Of a stretch of 64,000 bases of DNA, positions 13,654-26,900 are shown one piece after another. The notes under the pieces are model-generated. The model did not search any database. It was given only the letters and a program-made list of their open reading frames with translations, and was not told the origin of the DNA. The stretch's first letter is position 1, and each line of letters opens with the position of its first letter. The position numbers and the translations under genes were made by a program. Source of the DNA: Ianthella basta (taxonomy: Eukaryota > Porifera > Demospongiae > Verongiida > Ianthellidae); assembly GCA_964019415.1 (NCBI GenBank), contig OZ025878.1, positions 4,716,512-4,780,511 on the forward strand, in the 5' to 3' direction.

Positions 13654-13866
13654 GAAGGGCGGCTTTGTAGCCAGGCAATGCTATAGATGTTCACTATCAA
13701 GAATCCCTTGTGCGTATACACGGCAGGGAACAATGCATTGTGCATGGTATTTGCTGACTGAGACACTAAATGGATGGATATGCCACTGTAAGACATGTAG
13801 GGCATGGAGATGGTCTCCTGCTGCACTAGACTAGGAATATACCACTTGGGCCCAATGTTTAGTAAT

Positions 13867-15345
13867 GCAGATAGATAGATAGATAGATAGATAGATCTTT
13901 ACACAGGAAAGCCCCATCAGCCTGATTGGCTGGTCTACCTGGGGGTCCTGCAAGACATACAGTTACAAATGACACATAAAGAGATGGAAGCACATGTGCA
14001 GATTGTCATGATGAATAATTAGTGAATGATTGAGATTGTCATGATAAGTGTCAGAATGCTTGCGAATAACCACATTAGAATATTTGTTCTGCTAGCCATG
14101 TTTGTAGCTTTCTTAAAAACAGTAGCGGGGTGAATATTCCTGATGTTCTCTGGAAGGGAGTTCCAATCTTGGGATCTTCTAAAAGTAAATGATCTTCTGA
14201 ATAGCTTTTTGCTCACACAAAAGAGGTGCAACTTCTTGAATCTTCTCGTCATCCTACACCAACTGTTTCGTTGCTCACCAGCATGTCTTTCATGTACTCT
14301 GGACATTGCTTGTGGACACATCTGTGTACCAGAGCCAGCCGGGACAGCCTCCTTCTTTCAGTCAATGGGGTCCACCCGAGGGCTGTTCTCAGTTCAGCAC
14401 TAGGTGTTCGTGGTGGTTTGGATAGTATCAAGCGCATCCCATAGCTCTATATTCGTTCTACCTTCTGTTGTAGTTTTTTGTGCACTCTTGCCAGACTACC
14501 GCGCAGTAGTCTAGCTAAGTGTGGAAGCACCAGGGCATTGTAAACCTTCCTTTTTGTTTCTGTTGGTAGCACATCCTTTAACTTCCACAGCTTAGCCAAT
14601 CCACAAAAGCACTTCCTCCTTAGTGACTCAATATGCTCTCTCCATATTAATCCATCATCGATACTCGCACCTAAGCACTTTACTGTGCGACTTCTTGGTA
14701 GTTGTTCACCATTCAGTAAGTACTCTACAATGCTCTTCTTGTCTGTCAATGTGCCCCTTGCAGTCTTAACTTCAGTGACATGTCTCTGACCACTTCCTAA
14801 TAGCCTACTTATTTCCCTCCATGCCTTTCTGGGATTTGTCTTCGCTTCCTTGCTGACCCTGTCAAAAACTTCTTCTTTGCTGTCTTACACAGCTGGATTC
14901 ATTCTTTCATTAACATTCGTATCCTTGGGCTGATCCATGGCAAAGTTTTCTTCTAACTCTAAATCTCTTCAGAGGGACATGGGAGTCCAGCACCTCAGTA
15001 AACAACTTCTTCTAAAACTCCCATTGACTGTCCATATCATCCAAGGTTTCCATCACTGACCGTGGTGCCACCTTCAAGTCAGCAACCAACTTTTTAACAT
15101 CACAGTTACCCAGAACCCTAACCTCACGCAAACACTGCTTCACTTTCTCCACTTTTCCGTTCAGGATTCCATATATTATGTCATGGTCACTAAGCCCAAG
15201 CTACTTACGTCCAGAGTAAACTATTTCATCAGAATTTGTACAGAATAGCAAGTCAATCAAAGTCTTAGATGTTTGAGTCACCCTAGTGGGACCTAGTCCT
15301 AGTGGGATCTATCTATCTATCTATCTATCTATCTAGATCTATCTA
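13867..15345 (-). mobile_element. Internally deleted non-LTR retrotransposon
   Basis: Read on the minus strand, the far end gives an endonuclease C-terminal part (SKTLIDLLF, then LSDHDIIYGIL, the terminal Asp-His motif of AP-endonuclease domains). A connector follows (KAWREISRLLG), then at once the region after the RT core (SIVEYLLNGEQL, VKCLGASIDDGLIW, HLARLLRG, FFRRSQDWNSLPENI-like end). The RT catalytic core is missing, so this is a deletion derivative of a CR1/jockey/L2-type LINE. Stops break the frame. A GATA array (13871-13896) sits at the 3' side as a tail; a GATA/TATC array in the opposite orientation (about 15306-15345) bounds the other side. It interrupts the duplicated spacer that is continuous at 4650-4800. 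Confidence 0.75.
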
Positions 15346-15866
15346 TCACTAGCTACTCTGGCAACTGTGGGTTCCTTGGTACATTATGTTTCTGTAAATA
15401 TACAGACTGTAAATGCATTTGCTGTAAGCAGTTGTGTGCCAGATATGGGTCACATGATTACAGCTAAAGCAAGTGGCTATTACCGTACACAAGTAAATGT
15501 GGCCTGAGTGGGTGGGGTACCCTCTGCAAGCATAGAAAAATATGAAACCAACTATGGAGAATAATTATATAAACATTAGCTACTATATGGCTACTATTTA
15601 TGATTGTGCTTATAATAGTAGCAATAAAAGCCGACTCAAACATAGCATCAGTAACTAGCCTCCAAAGCATCTCTAGATGATGTATCTACTCTTCGCAATC
15701 AGGCGAATCCCATGTAGAACATTTTCACGTTGAATGCTAGTCACAGAGCAGGCTAAGGCACAAAATATCTATGCAGCATTAATGTGGACAATTATTGCAA
15801 AAATGACACACATGCATAGCCTGTGTAGGGCATGTACAAGTGTTTCTTAATCTTGATTTGGTACCA

Positions 15867-18800
15867 TTAAATATATTCATAGTTACCACCACTTGAGTCT
15901 GCAGAAAATGCAAAAGCATAAAATAGTCAAAGTAAGATATTGCACATAAACATTCCAGGCATTGCATACCGACACTGGATGGAATTCATGTGCCTGTATA
16001 AAAATAGTTTGCAGCACAGCTGCTCTCACTCCTATCCAGCAGTATAATGTTGGCAGGCCATCATTTGGCAGTACACCACTGACAAATTAAACAATAATAT
16101 CCATGGGAATCTGACATACGTAGGGTTAATTGTCTATTCATCCAAACAAACAATGTGTTTTCTGTCAGCTTAAGCAACACTTTCAGGAATACCGCGAGTA
16201 AGCCACTAACTGTGGAAGCTGCTATGACCTTAGGCACGAGTGATTAGGCCTGTAATACAACCTAAGCCGAAATGCCATGTACACCATGCTGAGTGTATGC
16301 CAGCTTTATCGAATAATTGCATGCTATATGACTTGATTTTGCATTTCATTTCAGAATCAAGTGCACACGTGCTGTATACCAACCTGTTCTATTGCCAGCA
16401 ATTGTCGCATAACCAGAAGTATCTTGTGTGGCCAGGTAACATGGGTTTGACTCCATCACCACTACATCTTCCATTGCAGTGTATGCAGGGTTGGCCTGCA
16501 TGGTCACCGATGTTGTTGTCTCAGGAACAGAAATTCCTACAGTCAGTACACAAGATACTTAGTATAGAGATGGTCAGTAGTAGTAGATTCATAAGATAAG
16601 AATACATAAGATACAGAATGGATTTATATACAGCTGAACAGTGAATGTGTCTATTGATAAAGCTTTGATGTGTGAACATAGCAGATTAGAAGACAGAGAA
16701 CAGTTTACTGATGCTATCTGCATCACCACACATGCACTTGGCAGATAACGGCCAATTAACATAGTAGCAGATGTAGTGAACTACCTAACCTTAACCCAAT
16801 GCATTTGGCCAAGTAAAACTGGGCTTGAACAGAAGCCACATAAAATTTTGATTCACAACAGTAGAATGAAAGGCAACGTTTGGAACTTCACATTGTAAGA
16901 AAAGAGGGGGGAAGGTAAAATGGCAGTGAACCGGACCAGCACCGGCAACCTCCAGATCTTTAGCGGACCCTCTAGCAGCCAGGTCACTGGTCACCGCCAA
17001 CAGCCACCAATCCATAGGCTAGGGATCAAGTAATTTTGTACAGGTTTAAAAAGAAAACATGCTGGATAGAATGCCTGCATGGGCATTAATAGAGATTCAG
17101 ACAAACAGCATTAATGTTTTGTTTACCTGTGAATTGCTTTCTAGCAGATTTTTGCTGCACCGCCACACCTCCTGCAATGTAGGATAGATTGTCTTGCATT
17201 GTTACAGTGGTATTGACTCCAGGAGAAGAAACACCTACACCAGAAGAGATGTGACACAGAAGGCACAATTAATTCTGTTACACCGTGTGCAATGGCAGGG
17301 AGTTGTGTGCACATGCACATACTTTAATTTTGACTAATGAATAATATATTAGAACAAAGGTCTATCAAATAAAGACATTGCTATGGCCTAATTACAATAT
17401 GGGTGGCCTGTCAAAACTAAACACAAATTGGTGACTGACTGGTTTATGGTAGACCTGACTCTAGATCTGCCAAAACATGCATCATCTATTGATTCATAGT
17501 GTAAAAACTGCAAACAAGTCTAGCTGACTTCCTTAAGATTCAATGCTTTGCACCATATTTATATTACTATACCTATACAGCAATCACATCACATCTTCAA
17601 AAGTGAATTGCATGTGCTGACATAAATAGAAGAATGAAAGTGAAAGTCACACTTGACAACAGAAACACTTTATGTCTTTTCATACTAGCAGCACATACAG
17701 GTATTGGTGTGCACTAAACATAATCTTACCTGCGGATCTTTCCCCTCCTTGACCACTTCTTCTCACTCTCCATGCAATTAGTGCAGCAGCAGCTGTAACT
17801 GACCCAACCACCAGGACAGTCACAGCCGCTGCCACCGCTCCAATGATAGCCCAATTCACTTGTACCATGGTACCATCACTAGGTGACATGGTCATTTCAT
17901 CTATCTCTGATGAATAGGTAGAATAATGCATGGTAGAATAATACACACTATATACATACCCATGCACACTGTTCTATTAATAATGTCCTGATAGATACAT
18001 TCCTAACATGTGTGGCAGAAAAGCAGCAATGTAATAAGTATGTACTAATGATTCAATAGAGGCTCATAACTGCATTGCAGATTCCACTGGAATTCAATCA
18101 CACAATACAGCAGCATAAAGGTGGGGGGGGGGGGGGGGGGGGAGGTGGTTGCAGGTTGTTCGGCTCGAGAGCTTTTGTCACCTGCTTACAGGGTGAGGAA
18201 TGTAAGCAGCTGCCAAAGGCTCTTAAGCCAAAATGTCCGGCGACCATATCCCTCCCCCCTTTATGCTGCTTTATTACTTGATTGAATGTTTGTGTAAACA
18301 AATGATTGTGCTATGTGCACTGCAGAGGGTTTTGTGCAATTTTACTGCTGATGCACCTGACAAACGGTCAATATGCTAGTCACTTATTGCATCCACCTAG
18401 CAAGATAAGCAACAGGATTAAATATAATTGCTTTATACCTCACACTTTGTCAAATGAACACTTGCATAAATGTCAAAACAAACTTAATTCTGTATAGGCT
18501 AGATAATCATATAATTCCTTGATATATCTGTTGTTATACCTGCACGTGCATTCTAATAACTTATATACTAAATGCTTACCACATTCCTGCCTAGTTCTCC
18601 TAAAGAGGATTAGGTGATTGGACTTGCTACTCACCACATTCCTGCCTAGGTCTCCGAAAGAACTGATTAGTGGACTGAACTCTGAAATCTGCAGCAAGCA
18701 TCTCTACTTCTTGTTGATTTGTAGGATTTACTGTCTGTCCATTTCTCAGTCGTAGATTGCCTCGTCTGTCTCCGCACAGCCCACACAACTGACTCAGAAT

Positions 18801-21800
18801 ACTACTAGTACTGGAGATGGTAATTCTAAACAAGGGTTCTGTTCCAATAGCTCTTTCCAATATAATTGTACCAATACCATTGTTTGGTGTAATTGTTACT
18901 GAACTGTTGCCTACACCATTTCTAACATTTCTGGAAACCCTGGATTGACCATTTCTTATTCTTAACACAATGTTGTTTTCGTCAATAATGGCGAACCCAT
19001 TCATCCACTGAATGGCAATCTGACCGACTTCAAGTCTCTCATTCTTAAAGTCAGCGTGAACAAGTATTGGGGACTGCACACTGCCAGCCGTAGAGCAAGT
19101 GGTTATCAGTTCATAAACACATGTTTCCTGGAAGCGATAGCCAGTTCCTTCAGAGAAAGGAAAGATCTGAGACGAATGAACATCACAATTCAGTGCGCCA
19201 CCTGAGAAGGAGGAAGGTACAGCACAGCATGTTATGTGGATGGTTGAAAGTAATTGAATGACTGTCAAACAATGTATAGGCAGATCTGGCCTTATATTTT
19301 AAGTATATTAAATAGTAGAATAGTAGTATAAGCAACAGCTACCAACACACTGCCTCACTTGTGGTGCTTCCCTTGCATAGCTAGCCTACCCAATGGGTAG
19401 GTATCCAAGTCGAGGCCATTTGCAATCAAGGGCACAGATGATAGTGTAGAGGCTCATTGCTATGTGGGCCGTATTGTAGCTAGTGGGTAGTTGTATGAGC
19501 ACTTGCATAGCAGAAATTCACTGTAACTCAGGACGTTTTGGCCACGTAGGTCTTCATCAGCTGATAAACTTAAGCTGATAAACTTTATCGGCTGATGAAG
19601 GCCTGTATACGTGTCCAAAACGTCTTAGGTTACAGTGAATTTCTGCTACACAAGTGCTCAATCAGCTACCCACTAGCCACATGGGCGCAGGTCTGGCGGT
19701 TAAATCACAACTGGGCACAACTCCATTACAGATGTGAAGGGATGTATAATATGGAGTTTCTGACTAGAATAAAGTATGGCTACTTTAATTTTGGTATAGA
19801 AAAGTCGTCCACATGACACACCATGCATAGGTATGTGTCCATGATCAAATTGTATTATTACATACAAGAAAATGACCAATTAAGAGTGAGAGAGAGATTG
19901 TAAAGAGGTTAAATGTACTGAAAACAGCGACAATCAGGAGTTGTTTCAGGAATGCTCATAGAGATACTGCTTTATGCTGTAAATTTGGGTGCTCACACAT
20001 AATTATGTGTCCTGATGTCAGGTTTCGCAGAGCTATAGCCCTGTGTCGTGTTCGTTTCTTAGTTAATAATACCACGAAGATGTAAACAAATACGTGAGCG
20101 GATTTGACAAAATGGGCCACTTGTCGCTATGTATAAAGTGCCACTAGGGAATAAAACATGCAACAAAGTGATGTTTATCAGTACATTCGGATTTTTGCGT
20201 CTTTCGTACCTGTGGTATCGTCTCAACAACCTGGCATGTGTTTGAAACCCGTAGTCCTTTTCTGCGCTTCAAACCAGGAAGAATAGTTACGCCGTCGCCA
20301 TGTTTACGGATATGGAAAGGTTACAGGTTACGCGTTACAAGTAAAATAAATCTAAAAGTGTCTAATAACGTCATCTATCCGGTTTAATGGAGAGCGGTCT
20401 GGAGTGTGGCTTAACCTTAACCAATTTCGATGGGATAAAGACCGTTGTACTCACAAAGAAACGTAGACTGGTCTACTGCGCAGTAATACGGTGAATGAGT
20501 GCAAGTCGAATAGTTTGCAATCTGGATTGGAATCGCTACCGTACGCGTTTCTCATAATTGCATTGCGTATTTCGTACTTTGATCGAGCGTATCTCGGGAA
20601 CGGGAGCAGCTATTGAAGCGCAACAAAGAGCTCATCTACTGTGCGTACTCCCAGTACCGCTAACTCAAAATCGACAAATAGCAACAAGTGGACCCTTTTG
20701 TCAAATCGCTCACATATCTGCGATAAAATGTAGCCTTATGCCGTCCTGACCCATGGACTGATGAATGAGTGGACCTTTTTAATGCGCACGATACCGGACA
20801 TCGATGATTGGAGGAAGCCACCAGATACCGATTTTGCCTGCTCTGACAGGGAAGTCTTCCTTCAGTGATGTTGAGAGAGAGTTGCTGGCCCTCCCAGTGT
20901 GGCATGGAGGACTGGGCATACCCCAACCAGCAATCAGTTCAGGGCCTGTTCTGAGGTGGCAGCCCCTCTCGTGAATCTTATCTTGACTCACAATCCCTCC
21001 TACCCTAAGCAGGTACAACTGGAGCAGAGACAAGTCAAGGCCCGGTGTCGTAATGACAGTCAGTCTGACATTGCAAAAGAGGCTGACACTTTGAAGCCTA
21101 GCCTGCCCAAGGCCAAGCAGCTGGCAATGGAACAATCCAGTGAACAGGGAGCATCCTCCTGGCTCACTACCATCCCCCTATCGAAGTATGGTTTCACATT
21201 CCTTCAGCAGGCCTTCAGGGATGCACTGTGTCTGAGGTTTGGTTGGACGCCCGCGAGATTGGCATCGCACTGCCCATGTGGTCAGCCTTTCATGGTCAGC
21301 CATGCGTTCAGTTGTCCCAAGGGTGCCTTGCCCTCCGTCCGCCATAATGCCATCAAAGATGTAACTTCACAACTCTTCACTGAAGTTTTTCTAAACGTGG
21401 GTGTTGAGCCAATGCTGCAGCCCTTGAATGGGGAGAGGTTCCACGTTAGGAGTGCAAATGTTGATGACGGTGCAAGATTGGATATCCGAGCACAGAACTT
21501 CTGGGACAAGAGCAGGCGGACGACTTTCTTTGATGTCAGAGATTTTAACTCACACGCACCGTCCAACATCTCATCAACCTCTGAGGCATGTTACACAAGA
21601 CATGAATGAGAGAAGAGGCGCTGCTATGAGCAACCCATTCTTGATGTGGAACATGGGACATTTACCCCCTTGGTCCTGTCATCCAGTGGTGGATGGGGCC
21701 CATCAGCCATGGTGGCTTACAAGAGGCTAGCCAGCCTCATTGCTGAAAAGCATGGCCACCCATATAGCTCCACCATCTCCTGGATTCGTTGCAGAATCGC

Positions 21801-22191
21801 CTTCAGCCTAATTGACTCAGCCGTGGCATGCCTCAGGGCACTCAGGTCCTCCTACCATGCCCTGCCCAGGAGATTGATCCGACCGATCAACTGCTGGACC
21901 TCTTTCACACTGAGGTCCAGCCGGCTGAATAAACTTTCCTATCAGCTTTTACAGACTGTTTTAGCCATCCTCATCTGCATTGTATCTTATCCTTGCTTAT
22001 ATACTCGTTTTTTTCCTTTTTTGAAGGCAGTGCGCATGTGTGCCTTATTATGTCTGTTTATTATTGATATTAAGTATAAAATGTATAGCCTGCGTGTTGT
22101 GCTGTGACTCTCACAACTTACGGGATGATTGCGCCGTGCTCTGAATGGCGAGTGTTGCCAGCAGAACTACAACTGTCAGCAGGGCTGTCAT
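15867..22191 (-). CDS. VWD single-pass receptor-like gene, copy 3
   Basis: Exons (minus strand): 22122-22191 (signal peptide, MTALLTVVVLLATL start, GTAAGT donor), 18635-19201 (VWD, 567 bases, open), 17730-17906 (membrane exon), 17127-17234, 16384-16536 and 15867-15898. All junctions are phase 1; predicted product 368 aa. Compared with copy 4, a deletion of roughly 0.6 kb has removed the 5' half of the membrane exon and its acceptor. A TCATCAG at 17907 could act as a new acceptor and keeps the frame exactly, but this is inference. No stalk exon was found. In the tail the first motif is NLSY instead of NPSY; NPAY, NPCY, SGYATI and the NYEYI terminus remain. SGYATI fits the ITIM pattern S-x-Y-x-x-I. 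Intron 1 holds a foldback element and a LINE 3' end. If the cryptic acceptor is not used, the gene is a pseudogene. Confidence 0.65.
18104..18271. repeat. Foldback element with poly-G tract
   Basis: A GCAGCATAAAGG arm followed by a run of G (18121-18142) is mirrored at the other end by CCCCCCTTTATGCTGC. The loop contains a second inverted pair (CACCTGCTTACAGGGTG). The same element lies at the same place between VWD and membrane exons in copy 4 (about 26768-26925, shorter G run) and copy 5 (about 33992-34146), so it predates their duplication. The G-run length differs in each copy. Confidence 0.7.
19478..19680. repeat. Palindromic foldback element (intron 1, copy 3)
   Basis: The left arm (TAGTGGGTAG, GAGCACTTG, TAGCAGAAATTCACTGTAAC, ACGTTTTGG, CTTCATCAGC) is repeated as reverse complement on the right, around a small centre with TGATAAA repeats. 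No open frame of note. A second copy lies at the homologous place in copy 5 (about 35940-36140), so the insertion is older than that duplication. Confidence 0.75.
20755..21960 (+). mobile_element. LINE-like retroelement 3' end (RT C-terminal region)
   Basis: Frameshifted but recognisable coding sequence. The first part contains LTGKSSFSDVERELLALPVW and GGLGIPQPAISSG. The 236-codon frame at 20899-21609 contains LRFGWTPARLASHCPCGQPF, HAFSCPKGALPSVRHNAIKD, DGARLDIRAQNFW and FFDVRDFNSHAPSN. A shifted frame continues with VEHGTFTPLVLSSSGGWG and YKRLASLIAEKHGHPYS. This Cys/His-containing block is familiar as the conserved C-terminal end of RT-encoding proteins in many cnidarian and other invertebrate genomes. 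No RT catalytic motif is present. A shorter copy is at 42312-42855. Confidence 0.7.
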
Positions 22192-23912
22192 TTTGCACCT
22201 ACGTACGTAAGTACAGACCCTGGGATGGGAGCCTGCAGAAAGAGAATGCTACCAATCCTCCTTGCGTAAAAAAATTCTAATTTACTGGCTCACCTTAGCA
22301 AAACCGTCACAATGGAATAGCCGCAAGTAGTTAGTTTGACCCAGCACTTTCCCTTGACTCTCCTTGCTGCCTATCTACGGCTGATATGTGTTGCTGATGC
22401 GCATGAACTATAAACCTACCTGGTATCGTGTGTTGACTAGTTTTTTACACAAGAGCCGGTCAGTTACTTCCATATCTGGGCAACTGGCTGGGGAAGCCAA
22501 ACAGCTAATAGCATCAATTAAAGCCAAGGCGCACAAACATTGGCATACAACTACAAGTGTTCCCCACCATACTAGGTTCATGACCAGGAAGGGGCAGCCT
22601 TAGGCAAGGCAGATGTATACTACACGAAACCCTTGGTATGTACACTGCGGGGGATAGCGGCATATAAGTGCGTCTGTGGGTAATCGTTGACTCGGGCACC
22701 ATAGGGATGGGAATGGCACTGCAGGGCATGGAACTGGTCTTCCATGCACAGTGCTGTACACTCAGTATATAGCTACCACGAGGGCCAGCATTGACATAAT
22801 GCAGATGCACACTATACTATATACTACAGGATATATAGATAGGAACACCTTATGCACTAAGGAAGGGGACATTGTGGAGTCTGCTAATTGAGGTACCAAA
22901 GGAATTTGAAGTGCCATTCATTCAGCTTGACTAAAGTTTAGACTGCACATTGTACACAAACTTTCATTATGATCATTTCATTTAGTATGCATGTGTGGCT
23001 AGTGCAGTAATCATTAATCCAAATAAGAAGCTTAAAACAATGTCATGTCTCACCATAGTAGTTACAACAATGCTTCTGCCTCTCATACTTGTACCCTGTA
23101 TAATATATTAATAATAATAATAATGTCATACATGTCTCAAAGATGACACATAGATAGGTATGACACTCCATGTCCTGCTACTTGACAGTAATGCTGTTTG
23201 AATCAGGCTGTGGCATGAGAAAATCTATTGAAAGCAGCCAGCTACAATGATATGGACCCATGCACTCATCCATTGAATAAAGACAGAACATGTACTGCAA
23301 TTTTGTCCTTTCAATAATTTTTGTGGCATATCAGTGTGGCATACATACTTGTTGGATGACCGGAAGCTTCTGTATCGACCAGATACACATGTGGTGTCAA
23401 TGAAGGGGATTTGCATGGCCTCCCAGGCCAGCCTCAATCACTGATCTTAACGTGAGACACCAATACAACTAGTCTGGTTCGCCATATTGACTGTCCCAGC
23501 AAGCAGGTTGGGGTATGGAAAAGACTGACGTGCATGTATATGTACATATGGCCTGTCCATATCCCAAAGATACAGTCATAAAGGTACAATATAGTATATT
23601 ACTACAACTACATAGAGATGAATAGTGTGCGTTTGTTCAATTATTCAATGGAAAGCAAGCCAGTTTTGGTAGCAACACAACAGCTGCTAGTAAACTTTTA
23701 TTGTATACTAAGTCAATAAGACTTAGTCTTTCAGTCTGTTAGTAGAACGTGCCCAATAATGATAATGCATTATATCTTGTTAAGTACATAATAGGTTTAG
23801 CTAAATTCACTCCACAAAATGTCTAACACTGGTGCAGCATTAATGTGGACAAACATTGCAAAAAATGACACACATGCATAGTCTGTGTAAGGCATGTAAA
23901 AGTGTTCCACCA

Positions 23913-26900
23913 TTAAATATATTCATAGTTACCACAACTTGAGTCTGCAGAAAATGCAAAAGCATTAATATAGTCAAAGTAAGACATTGCACATACACAC
24001 TGTAGTCATAGCATACAGACACTGAATGAAAATCATGTGCCTATATAAAAGTAGTTTGCAGCACAGCTGCTCTCACTCCTATCCAGCAGTATAATGTTGG
24101 CAGGCAATCATTTGGCAACACACCACTGACAAATTAACCATCATTAACCATGGGAATCTGACATACGTAGGTTTAGTTGTCAATTCCTCCAAACAAACAA
24201 GGCATTTCTGTCAGCTGCAGCAACACTTTCAGGAATACCATGAGTAACCCACCAACTGCTGCTATGACCTCAGGTATCAGTGATTAGGCCTGTAATACAA
24301 CCTAAGCCAACATGCCATGTAGACCATGCCGAGTGTATGCCAGCTTTACCGAGTAGTTGTATGCCATATGACTTGATTTTGCATTTGCATGTATTCATTT
24401 CAGTATCAAGTGCACACGTGCCGTATACCAACCTATTCTATTGCCAGCAATTGTCAGCATAACCAGAAGTTTCCTGTGTGGCCAGGTAACATGGGTTTGA
24501 CTCCATCACCACTACATCTTCCATTGCAGTGTATGCAGGGTTGGTCTGCATGGTCACTGATGTTGTTGTCTCAGGAACAGAAATTCCTACAGTCAGTACA
24601 CAGGATACTTAGTATAGAGATGGTCAGTAGTAGTAGATTCATAAGATAAGAATACATAAGACACAGAATGGATTTATATACAGCTAAACAGTGAATGTGT
24701 CTATTGATAAAGCTTTGATGTGTGAACATAGCAGATTAGAAGACAGAGGATGGTCAACTGATGCTATCTGCATCACCACACACGCACCTGGCAGATACGT
24801 AACGGCACAATTAACATAGTAGCTGATGTAGTGAACTACCTATCCCACTGTATTTGGCCAAAGAAAACTGGGCTTGAATAGAAGCCATGTAATATTTTGA
24901 TTCACAACAGTAGAATGAAAGGCAACGTATGGAACTACACACGGTAAGGAAAAAGGGGGAAGGGAAAAATGGCAGAGAACCGGACCAGTACTGGGAACCT
25001 CCAGATCTTTAGCCAACCCTTTAGCCAGGTCACTGGTCACCGCCAACAGCCACTGATCCATAGGCTAGGATCAAGTAGTTTTGTACAGGTTTAAAAGAAG
25101 ACATGCTGGATAAAGTACCTGCATGGGCATTAATGGAGATTCGAACAAACAGCGTTTATGCTTTGTTTACCTGTGAATTGCTTTTTAGTAGATTTTTGCT
25201 GCACTGCCATGCCTCCTGCAGTATAGGATGGATTGTCTTGCATTGTTACGGTGGTATTGACTCCAGGAGAAGAAACACCTACACCAGAAGAGATGTGACA
25301 CAGAAGGCACAATTCTGTTACACTGTGCACAATGGCTGGGAGTTGTGTGCACATGCACATACTTGAATTTTGACTAATGGAAAATAATAATTATTACATT
25401 ATAACAAAGGTTTATCAAATAAAGACCTTGCTATGTCCTAAATACAATATGGCTGGCCTGTCAAAATTAAACACAAATCAGTGACTGACTGGTTTACGAT
25501 AGATCTGAATCAAAATCTGCCAAAACATGCATCATCTATAAATCCATAGTGTAAAACCGGCAAACACGTGCACGTCTAGTTGATGTCCATATGATTCAAT
25601 GCTTTGCACCATATTTATATTACTATACCTACACAGCAATCACAACGCATCTTCAAAGGTGAGTTGCATGTGCTGACATAAATAGAATAATGAAAGTGAA
25701 AGTCACACTTTACAACAGAAATAATCTTTTCATACTAGCAGCACATACAGGTATTGGTGTGCACTAAACATAATCTTACCTGCGGATCTTTCCCCTCCTT
25801 GACCACTTCTTCTCACTCTCCATGCAATTAGTGCAGCAGCAGCTGTAACTGACCCAACCACCAGGACAGCCACAGCTGCTGCCACCGCTCCAATGATAGC
25901 CCAATTCAATTGTACCATGGGACCATCACTAGGTGACACGGCCATTTCATCTACCTCTGATGAGGGAGCAACAGAAAGTGGAATGGTTGTTGTTGTTGAT
26001 GAGACTGAAGTGCTTGTAATGTTGGGCACTGCGCACAACATAACCAAAGACAGCTGAGACAATTTTGAAAGCACGAGGGGCTACATTTCTAATTTCATGA
26101 TTTCTATAATTGCGATTTTTTGTTAACAGAATAGTCCCATCAGCACAATTCAGTAAGACTGGCAGCAAACTGAATGGTAAATTATTTATAACTTCTGGCG
26201 TCACCTTAACACAAGGGAATTAATTTACATCACTGCTGAACAGCTACAGCTATATATAACATATATACCACAGCTATGTTATGTGGTGTGCACATATGCA
26301 AGCACACACATACACATGCAGTGCTGAATATGCACTTAATAGAGGCTATAGTTAACAAAGAATATTGCATCACTTACACATGACAATAACTGCTATTACA
26401 ATTTTTATAGTAGTACATTTAAACTCTTTGTCCACTAAGAATTAAGTAAAGGAATGGCAGAAAACCATTGATACCTACGCTAGTGTGATTTGGGGCAACA
26501 TAAATTATCGAATATATACAAAGGTGAAGACTAACTATCTTCATAGCACAAAGGCCATAAGAGCACCAACAGTACATAGAGTGTTCACTGCAGGGTAGAG
26601 TAATAAGACATATATATATATACCCATGCACAGTGTTCTATTAATAATGTCCTGATAGATACATTCCAAACATGTGTGGCAGAAAAGCAGCAATGTAATA
26701 AGTACATACTAATGATTCAATAGAGGCTCATAACTGCATTGCAGATTCACACTGGAATTCAGTCGCACAATACAGCAGCATAAGGGGGGGGGGAGGTGGT
26801 TGCAGGATGTTTCGGTTCGAGAGCTTTTGTCACCTGCTTACAGGGTGAGGAATGTAAGCAGCTGCCAAAGGCTCTCAAGCCAAAATGTCCGGCGACCATA

